Shown here one piece after another: positions 7,301 through 11,723 of a stretch of 11,723 nucleotides of DNA. A program made the position numbers and the translations under genes. The DNA is from Atopostipes sp043425375 (GTDB lineage Bacteria > Bacillota > Bacilli > Lactobacillales > Carnobacteriaceae_A). The stretch covers positions 1 to 11,723 of the forward strand of contig JBHWQC010000133.1 of NCBI GenBank assembly GCA_043425375.1. Reading direction: 5' to 3'. The notes under the pieces are model-generated. The model was not told the DNA's origin. It was given only the letters and a program-made list of their open reading frames with translations, and did not search any database. Positions within the stretch are counted from its first letter, which is position 1, and each line of letters starts with the position of its first letter.

Positions 7301-8467
7301 TTAATTTATTTCGACTTTTGTGTAGCGAGGTCGTTCGGTTCCAGATATCCACTCTGTTCCTAATTGCTGGATATTCATGGCAGCTACCCGGTCATCGTTT
7401 GATTTGTAGCCACAATTCTCACAACAGAAAGCATGTTCCTTGTTCAAACGATTTTCCTTATCAATAGTTCCGCATTTTGGACAACGTTGGCTTGTATAGT
7501 GGGCGTCCACTTTAAACACTTCCGAATTATTCATACGAGCCTTGTAAGCTAAATGTTGTTCAAACTGATAGAAAGGCCAACTGACGGCTTCATATCGACT
7601 GTCCTTGTGATGTTTTTCCGTCGCAAATCGAACATCGGTCAAATCTTCTAAAACGAACAGGGTATTCGGTCCATAGTAATCAACGAGTGCCTTTGATAAT
7701 CGATGATTGACATCGGTCATCCAACGGTTCTCTCGTTGACCTATTTTTTGAATTCTTCGTTTAGCGGATTTGGTGTTCTTTTTCTGCAACGACTGTCGAA
7801 GCTTCTTGAAGTGGCGACGCTTGGCTAAAAATTCTTTTCCATTCATAAAATGACTGTTTCCTTTTTCGTCGAAAGTATTTGCCAAGAAGCGTAACCCTCT
7901 GTCGATACCGACAACGTGTTGAACCTTTTCTTTTTCAAACGCAGGGTATTCCTTGGCAGCTGAAATATAAAGGAACCATTTATCATCCTTGGTGATTAGT
8001 TTCGCTTCACCCAGCTTATGTCCTTCAAGGAAATGCTCACGATTTTTGAACGTGATATCGACTTTTTCACGCTTGTCCTTCGTATTGATGGAAACTTGAC
8101 CTGTTTTTAAGAAACTATAATCACGGTCGCGAGTCAAAGTAAGCTGAGGGGTCTTAAAGTTCAATGGGTACCACAAGTGTTCTAATTGAACTCCCTTACT
8201 TTTAAGTTGAGTTTCAACTGCTTTGTAGCGAGCAATGACATCACGAATCGCATTTTGCGTAAGTTGGGCTTTCAGATTAAACGTTTCGCGAATCGTATGA
8301 TAGATTTCTTTGTGGATACTGAATTGTTTCAAGTTGAAGCCTTGGCTGAAAATCCACTCCGAAACAAAGTTCAATGCTCTGGTGTAGGTAGTCATAGTAT
8401 CTTTAAAAGACTGTATTTGCTTTTCGTCAGGGAAGATTTGTTGTTTAGCAGTGAGTGTAATATCCAT
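7301..8467 (-). CDS. tnpB: TnpB RNA-guided nuclease, IS200/IS605 family
   Basis: This is a 388-residue RuvC-like endonuclease of the OrfB/TnpB family, the relatives and likely ancestors of Cas12. An N-terminal helical/WED part (1-180) opens with MDITLTAKQQIFPDEKQ. The RuvC residues are Asp189 in VGIDRGLRF, Glu274 in VLEDL, and Asp359 in NDDRVAAMNI. The zinc ribbon has CPKC (329-332) and CENC (349-352). NHRLSKALVD (254-263) and DAHYTSQRCPKCG are classic family stretches. Nothing is missing, so it appears catalytically competent. The start is set by AGGAGG at 8476-8481, eight bases before the ATG. Half of that Shine-Dalgarno is within the left-end hairpin, so translation may be held low. The 3' end runs into the omega-RNA region. 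Confidence 0.93.
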   Translation of the reverse strand: MDITLTAKQQIFPDEKQIQSFKDTMTTYTRALNFVSEWIFSQGFNLKQFSIHKEIYHTIRETFNLKAQLTQNAIRDVIARYKAVETQLKSKGVQLEHLWYPLNFKTPQLTLTRDRDYSFLKTGQVSINTKDKREKVDITFKNREHFLEGHKLGEAKLITKDDKWFLYISAAKEYPAFEKEKVQHVVGIDRGLRFLANTFDEKGNSHFMNGKEFLAKRRHFKKLRQSLQKKNTKSAKRRIQKIGQRENRWMTDVNHRLSKALVDYYGPNTLFVLEDLTDVRFATEKHHKDSRYEAVSWPFYQFEQHLAYKARMNNSEVFKVDAHYTSQRCPKCGTIDKENRLNKEHAFCCENCGYKSNDDRVAAMNIQQLGTEWISGTERPRYTKVEIN

Positions 8468-8478
8468 ACTTTACACCT

Positions 8479-8519
8479 CCTTTCACTAAATACATTCTAT
8501 TACAAATGTTAGTGAAAGG
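8479..8519 (-). repeat. Left-end hairpin of the tnpB element over the tnpB SD
   Basis: CCTTTCACTAA (8479-8489) and TTAGTGAAAGG (8509-8519) are a perfect 11-base inverted repeat. CATT/AATG (8493-8496, 8506-8509) extends the stem inside. On the minus strand the promoter-distal arm supplies the first AGG of the tnpB AGGAGG. Confidence 0.75.
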
Positions 8520-8537
8520 TTAATAGAAAGGACTTTT

Positions 8538-8630
8538 ATGATGGAAAAAATTAAAGAATTACGTTTCACAAACCCACCAATTCCTCTCAGCATTAAAATA
8601 CCGAGTTTCCTTGGCGGTGAAACGCTATGA
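8538..8630 (+). CDS. Micro-ORF of 30 codons, doubtful
   Basis: ATG ATG at 8538/8541 opens 30 codons (MMEKIKELRFTNPPIPLSIK to GGETL). AAAGGA at 8526-8532 is well placed. It begins a few bases outside the tnpB left-end hairpin. The stop overlaps a second start as ATGA at 8627-8630, preceded by GGTGA, for a 17-codon frame ending at 8680 (MNKQVKRESALTDSLFE). That second frame runs through the terminator stem, so its codons are constrained by the hairpin. I recognise neither peptide. They may be chance frames or the remains of a gene damaged when the element inserted. Confidence 0.2.
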   Translation: MMEKIKELRFTNPPIPLSIKIPSFLGGETL

Positions 8631-8640
8631 ATAAACAAGT

Positions 8641-8674
8641 AAAAAGAGAGTCTGCTCTCACAGACTCCCTTTTT
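8641..8674. terminator. Bidirectional terminator after katE
   Basis: GAGTCTG and CAGACTC pair around CTCTCA. Beyond one mismatch, AAAAAG/CTTTTT lengthen the stem and give T-tracts on both strands. It lies about 40 bases after the katE stop on the minus strand and also shields against transcription from the tnpB side. Confidence 0.85.
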
Positions 8675-8715
8675 GAATAGCGAATGTTGATTTTTTCTTC
8701 CAGTTTATTAAACAA

Positions 8716-10779
8716 TTATTTTCGATTCCAAAACCGTTTTTTCGCAATGGCCTGTACAAATTCTTCCGCAAAATCAGATGAAGCTTTCGCATACACCACA
8801 CCTAAAGGATTTTCGCCTTTAGAAACCTCCAGCTGGGTTTCGCCATCTTGCGCAATGCCTATCGGTTTAAAGAATTTATAGGTGTCATAATAAAACTCCA
8901 TGAGATATTGATTGAACTTTTCTTGGTCTTTTGCTTTTCCACCCACAATATAAAGCGCATCATATAAAACCGGATGTTTTGTTTTAAACGTTTCTTGTAC
9001 TTGCAACTCTGTTCCGTCATTTCCAGTAAGAGTGCCTAGGTTTTCGCTGACAATATGCACAAAAGCCCCTTGTTCTTTCAGTTTTTCTAAAACTTGGTTC
9101 ACTTCTTGACCATCAAAATCGTTCCCAATAAGTACCCCTACTTTTTGAGTTGCAGCAGAGGAAGGCATATTCGCCATACTTAGTGCGGGTGATTTTCTTG
9201 TTTCGTCAACTTGAGTGGTTGTAGGACGCTGAACTCCTAGACGATCTGCAAGCTCACTGGCAAAGTCATTGTCTACATTAGCCCACATTTCAACGTTTTG
9301 TTCTCTAATGGATTGACTTTCCACATATTGTAAATGGTAGGTGAATGTGTCAATTAAATCTTTTCTTTCAAAATCCGCTAAACTATTCCAAAAAAGTCTC
9401 GCTTGTGAAAAGTAATCAAGAAATGATTCACTTGGTGCTTCCCTTGTTAGATACCCTTCTACTTTTTCTGGATAGTGGGTATAACCCCCATCTTCTGGAG
9501 ATACTTCTTTCGGAGAGTTTTCAGCCAGTGAATTTTCATGATGGGTCACGAGATCTTCATCAATTGAGTAACGGGAGTAGCTATCTCTAAAGTTCGTATT
9601 CACTTCAGAAAGCGGCTGGTTTATTGGAATTTCATTAATATTGCCCGTATGTTGTCGGTAGTATTCTGTGTCCCGGTAGGCAAAAGCTCGTCCTTGTAAT
9701 ACAGGATCATTTGTAAACCCAATACCTGGGATTAATGTAGATGGATCAAAGGCAGCTTGTTCCTCTTCGGCAAAGAAGTTATCGGTGAGTCGATTCAGAG
9801 TCATTTTTCCAATAATTTCTACCGGAATCACTTCTTCTGGCCATAATTTTGTGGAATCCAGCACATCGAAATCGTACTCAAATTCATCTTCTTCAGGGAT
9901 TAACTGTACACCTAAATCATATTCAGGGTAAGCCCCTTTTTCAATCGCTTCAATAATATCCCGGCGATGGAAATCAGGATCTATTCCACCAATCAGATTG
10001 GCTTCTTCCATTAATAAGGAATGGACACCTAATTTTGGTTTCCAGACAAAGCGGACGAAAGTAGATTTGCCTTCTTTATTAATAAAGCGGAAAGTGTTGA
10101 TTGGATAGCCTTCCATCATACGCCAGCTTCTTGGCCGTCCTCTTTGCGACATCAGCCACATCACCATATGGGCTGACTCTTGATTATTTGCCACATAATC
10201 CCAAAACCGATCATGCGCTACTGTAGCTTGCGGGATATGTGTTTTTTGATTGGGTTTGGCTGCATGCGTGACATCCATAAATTTAATCGCATCTGAGATA
10301 ATAAAGACCGGAAATTGCAGGGCTAGCATATCGTAATTTCCTTCTTGTGTATAAAACTTTGTGGCAAACCCGCGGATATCTACTGCTGTATCCTTTGAGC
10401 CTTTGTTTCCGATAAAGTTAGAAAAACGATTAAATACCGGAGTCACTGTCCCCGGTTCTTGCAGGAAATCCGCAACGGTATATTCTTTCATCGATTTGGT
10501 GAGTTCAAAATCACCATATACGCCAAATCCTCTAGCATGTACTACTTTCTCAGGAATTCGCTCTCGGTTAAAACGTGATTGTTTTCTGTAAAAATGAATG
10601 TCTTGTGAAAGTAAAGGGCCTCTTTTTCCAGCACGCAGACTCCAACGATCATTTGAAATTTTAAAGCCCGTATCACTCGTCATTTCTTTATCAGGACCCG
10701 TATTTTTTTTATGGTACGGGTTTAATTGTTTCTTTTTGTCGTCACCTTCTGATGCCTGAAAATCTTTTTCCTTATCCAT
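8716..10779 (-). CDS. katE: Large-subunit (clade 2, HPII-type) catalase homologue
   Basis: This 687-residue haem-catalase family protein has a lysine-rich N-terminal arm (1-40), a catalase core (about 45-430), a helical segment, and a C-terminal DJ-1/PfpI-like domain (about 553-687, from KVGVLIGNDFDG). The domain order and length match E. coli HPII. Distal His81 (VVHARGFG) and Ser120 (RFSN) are present, as are Arg364 and the proximal haem ligand Tyr368 (QGRAFAYRD) and FHRRDIIEAIE. The pocket motif GNN-PVFF, whose Asn201 in HPII is catalytic, reads ALQFPVFI: counting from His81 gives Leu154 at the Asn place. RDPRGFA reads VDIRGFA, and the HPII His392 that bonds to Tyr415 is Asp345. These changes make ordinary catalase activity uncertain. 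AAAGGA at 10788-10793 sets the start. It is monocistronic, with a structured leader. Confidence 0.9.
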   Translation of the reverse strand: MDKEKDFQASEGDDKKKQLNPYHKKNTGPDKEMTSDTGFKISNDRWSLRAGKRGPLLSQDIHFYRKQSRFNRERIPEKVVHARGFGVYGDFELTKSMKEYTVADFLQEPGTVTPVFNRFSNFIGNKGSKDTAVDIRGFATKFYTQEGNYDMLALQFPVFIISDAIKFMDVTHAAKPNQKTHIPQATVAHDRFWDYVANNQESAHMVMWLMSQRGRPRSWRMMEGYPINTFRFINKEGKSTFVRFVWKPKLGVHSLLMEEANLIGGIDPDFHRRDIIEAIEKGAYPEYDLGVQLIPEEDEFEYDFDVLDSTKLWPEEVIPVEIIGKMTLNRLTDNFFAEEEQAAFDPSTLIPGIGFTNDPVLQGRAFAYRDTEYYRQHTGNINEIPINQPLSEVNTNFRDSYSRYSIDEDLVTHHENSLAENSPKEVSPEDGGYTHYPEKVEGYLTREAPSESFLDYFSQARLFWNSLADFERKDLIDTFTYHLQYVESQSIREQNVEMWANVDNDFASELADRLGVQRPTTTQVDETRKSPALSMANMPSSAATQKVGVLIGNDFDGQEVNQVLEKLKEQGAFVHIVSENLGTLTGNDGTELQVQETFKTKHPVLYDALYIVGGKAKDQEKFNQYLMEFYYDTYKFFKPIGIAQDGETQLEVSKGENPLGVVYAKASSDFAEEFVQAIAKKRFWNRK

Positions 10780-10885
10780 AAGATCTATCCTTTCTATAAA
10801 AAAGTTCTTACTTCTATTGCCTTAAACAGCTTTTTGTAGAAATAAAAGAATCCAACTTCCGATAGAAACGATCACCTCTTCCTTG

Positions 10886-10935
10886 AAAAATAGCCGAATA
10901 ACTATGCCTAACAATAAATTTTATTCGCTATTTTT
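10886..10935 (-). promoter_or_regulatory. Long hairpin in the katE leader
   Basis: The arms 10886-10901 and 10921-10935 are complementary over 15 base pairs (AAAAATAGC-GAATAA and its complement) with a single bulged C. They enclose a 19-base loop. The hairpin begins directly after the candidate -10 and ends in five T on either strand, so it could act as an attenuator, a terminator guarding the katE leader, or a protein site. The inner part also contains the 6-1-6 palindrome AATAAA-T-TTTATT (10913-10925). Confidence 0.6.
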
Positions 10936-10964
10936 ACTTTAGCTGAAACAGAATAAATTCTCAA
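10936..10964 (-). promoter_or_regulatory. Candidate katE promoter
   Basis: On the minus strand TTGAGA (10959-10964) and TAAAGT (10936-10941) are 17 bases apart. The expected RNA would start inside the leader hairpin and have about 150 untranslated bases. A second, weaker candidate, TTGTTA (10909-10914) and TATTTT (10887-10892) with 16 bases between, lies within the hairpin itself. Confidence 0.45.
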
Positions 10965-11103
10965 AACAAGTGCCTTCATGCTCCGGTTTCTGTTACAAAC
11001 TGTTATCGAATTCAAACGACTGTCATCATTCCTTCTCCGTTCAGCAGGACTAAAACATAAATAAAGGACGCTTTTGAATGAAAGATTTCAATCTTAGCCT
11101 ATG

Positions 11104-11133
11104 AAAAACCCCTAAACAATTTTGTCTAGGGGG
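11104..11133 (-). terminator. Terminator of the right-edge gene
   Basis: On the minus strand CCCCTAGACA-AAAT-TGTTTAGGGG forms a 10-base-pair stem with one G-U pair and is followed by TTTTT. It lies about 135 bases after the stop of the right-edge gene, farther than usual. Confidence 0.75.
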
Positions 11134-11268
11134 TATTACATACAGGTTAGAAATGTTCAGGTTCTTTAGAGATAGTAAACCTTACAAGGATTGCAGACTA
11201 AGTTGGTGGCTATTTTTCAGTTGCTTTATGTTCTGCTTCTGCTGCCCCCTTTGCTGCTCGTTTTTCAT

Positions 11269-11721
11269 TTAGAAAGGGTCAGGGTTAGTTTGTTGGTAAC
11301 TTTGCACTTCTTCAAAAGTAGCTTTGATAAATGCCCTTTCCGTCCCAAAACTAAGAATTGTTTCACCGTTCTCTTCTATTAAGTAAAGGGTCATTGAGCC
11401 ATATTCATCCTCTTCTGCTTCAAAAAAAGGTTGTAAGTAATAGTTGATGGTCAGGGCGTTGCCCGCAAGTGACCAGTCCAATATTTCGTAGCGTTCATAT
11501 TCAGACATCCACCAGCCGATGGTTAAATCATGGGGTCGAATCGTCACCAGCATATCGGAATGTGAACGATCGGCGGAGTCAAAATGCAGATAGTACCCGA
11601 TAAAATCCTCGAAATCATACAAACTTTCGACGGCTGTTTTCTCGCGGGTCAATTCTGCCTCTACAGCTGTTTCCTCTAGCTGCGTGGCTTTTTCAACGGT
11701 TCGTTCACTCGCTTGGACACT
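11269..11721 (-). CDS. 3' part of an unrecognised gene, cut by the window edge
   Basis: The frame is open from the right edge to TAA at 11269-11271, giving 150 visible residues. The first 35 or so are a charged, Glu/Ala/Thr-rich, probably helical linker (SVQASERTVEKATQLEE). Next comes a compact domain rich in predicted beta-strands: FEDFIGYYLHFD, MLVTIRPHDLTIGWWMSEYE, NALTINYYLQPF, MTLYLIEENGETILSFG, and a final AFIKATFEEVQSYQ. A TTG at 11650-11652 could be taken for a start, but there is no break in the frame and no good ribosome binding site there, so the true start lies outside. The layout of linker plus C-terminal beta domain resembles small secreted or lipoprotein-type proteins of Lactobacillales. 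No function can be assigned. Confidence 0.65.
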   Translation of the reverse strand, partial: SVQASERTVEKATQLEETAVEAELTREKTAVESLYDFEDFIGYYLHFDSADRSHSDMLVTIRPHDLTIGWWMSEYERYEILDWSLAGNALTINYYLQPFFEAEEDEYGSMTLYLIEENGETILSFGTERAFIKATFEEVQSYQQTNPDPF

Positions 11722-11723
11722 TT

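Larger units (their letters stand above)
7134..8520 (-). mobile_element. Solo-tnpB IS200/IS605 (IS1341-type) element
   Basis: The element holds one gene, tnpB, with a subterminal hairpin at each end: 7151-7170 on the right (3') side and 8479-8519 on the left (5') side. There is no tnpA Y1 transposase, so it would need one in trans. IS200/IS605 elements have no terminal inverted repeats and make no target duplication. The exact tips cannot be fixed from one copy; the stated limits are estimates just outside the hairpins. It lies between the lta2 promoter and the katE terminator and interrupts no recognisable gene. Confidence 0.7.
10780..11268. other. Intergenic region upstream of katE
   Basis: No convincing gene is seen in these 489 bases. 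From the katE side they hold the untranslated leader with its hairpin, the candidate promoter, and the direct repeat CTGTTA (10990-10995 and 11000-11005, one helical turn apart) upstream of the -35. Then come about 100 unremarkable bases, the terminator of the right-hand gene (11104-11133), and about 130 bases containing a short coding-like frame (KRAAKGAAEAEHKATEK) after that gene's stop. Confidence 0.6.

Noticed and set aside
7261..7467. Plus-strand frame over the tnpB 3' end
   Set aside because: It is antisense to the zinc ribbon and has no family features.
7301..8467. TnpB as a nuclease-dead repressor (TldR) controlling lta2
   Set aside because: Asp189, Glu274, Asp359 and all four zinc Cys are present, so loss of cleavage is not indicated.
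10913..10925. PerR/Fur box in the katE leader
   Set aside because: The 6-1-6 palindrome agrees with only about half of the Per-box positions and is part of the larger hairpin, so it is not called as such.
1..11723. CRISPR array, tRNA or rRNA genes, toxin-antitoxin pair
   Set aside because: No regularly spaced repeats, no cloverleaf or rRNA-like stretches, and no paired small genes with family motifs were seen.

Overview
The window looks like chromosomal DNA of a low-GC Gram-positive bacterium, most likely Lactobacillales (Carnobacteriaceae-like). The evidence is the strong AGGAGG-type ribosome binding sites, the YjbK/YjbH (SpxH) pair, two polytopic membrane sulfatase-fold enzymes of the lipoteichoic-acid-synthase type, and extended -10 (TGn) promoters. 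The genus assignment is an inference. Most genes lie on the minus strand.

Layout, left to right. (1) 1-1633: the start of a minus-strand surface-polysaccharide operon. A WbaP/CpsE-type undecaprenyl-phosphate sugar phosphotransferase is followed by the first 47 codons of a family-2 glycosyltransferase, whose frame is broken by a stop just inside the window edge. (2) 1702-3703: a first LTA-synthase/OpgB-like phosphoglycerol transferase (lta1) with its own terminator and an extended -10 promoter that has an inverted repeat next to it. (3) 3769-5238: a plus-strand pair, a CYTH triphosphatase-fold protein (YjbK) and the ClpXP adaptor YjbH/SpxH. It is divergent from lta1 and ends in a strong bidirectional terminator. 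(4) 5242-7101: a second LTA-synthase-family protein (lta2), visibly more GC-rich than its neighbours. (5) about 7134-8520: a solo-tnpB IS200/IS605-type (IS1341-like) element. It encodes a TnpB with an apparently complete RuvC triad and zinc ribbon, a 3' omega-RNA-like region with a right-end hairpin, and a left-end hairpin that covers half of the tnpB Shine-Dalgarno. It lies directly upstream of lta2 in the same orientation. (6) 8538-8680: two overlapping micro-ORFs of doubtful status running into a bidirectional terminator. (7) 8716-10964: a large-subunit (HPII/KatE-type) catalase with a C-terminal DJ-1-like domain. The distal-pocket Asn motif is replaced, and there is a long hairpin in the leader. 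(8) 10965-11723: a structured intergenic region, a terminator, and the 3' part of an unrecognised gene that continues past the right edge.

Functionally, the window combines cell-envelope polymer synthesis (sugar transferase, two phosphoglycerol-transferase-like enzymes) with redox and stress control (YjbH directs Spx to ClpXP in relatives; catalase homologue). The most unusual points are the catalase-like enzyme without its distal Asn, its hairpin leader, and the TnpB element whose predicted omega-RNA guide would read the lta2 promoter region.
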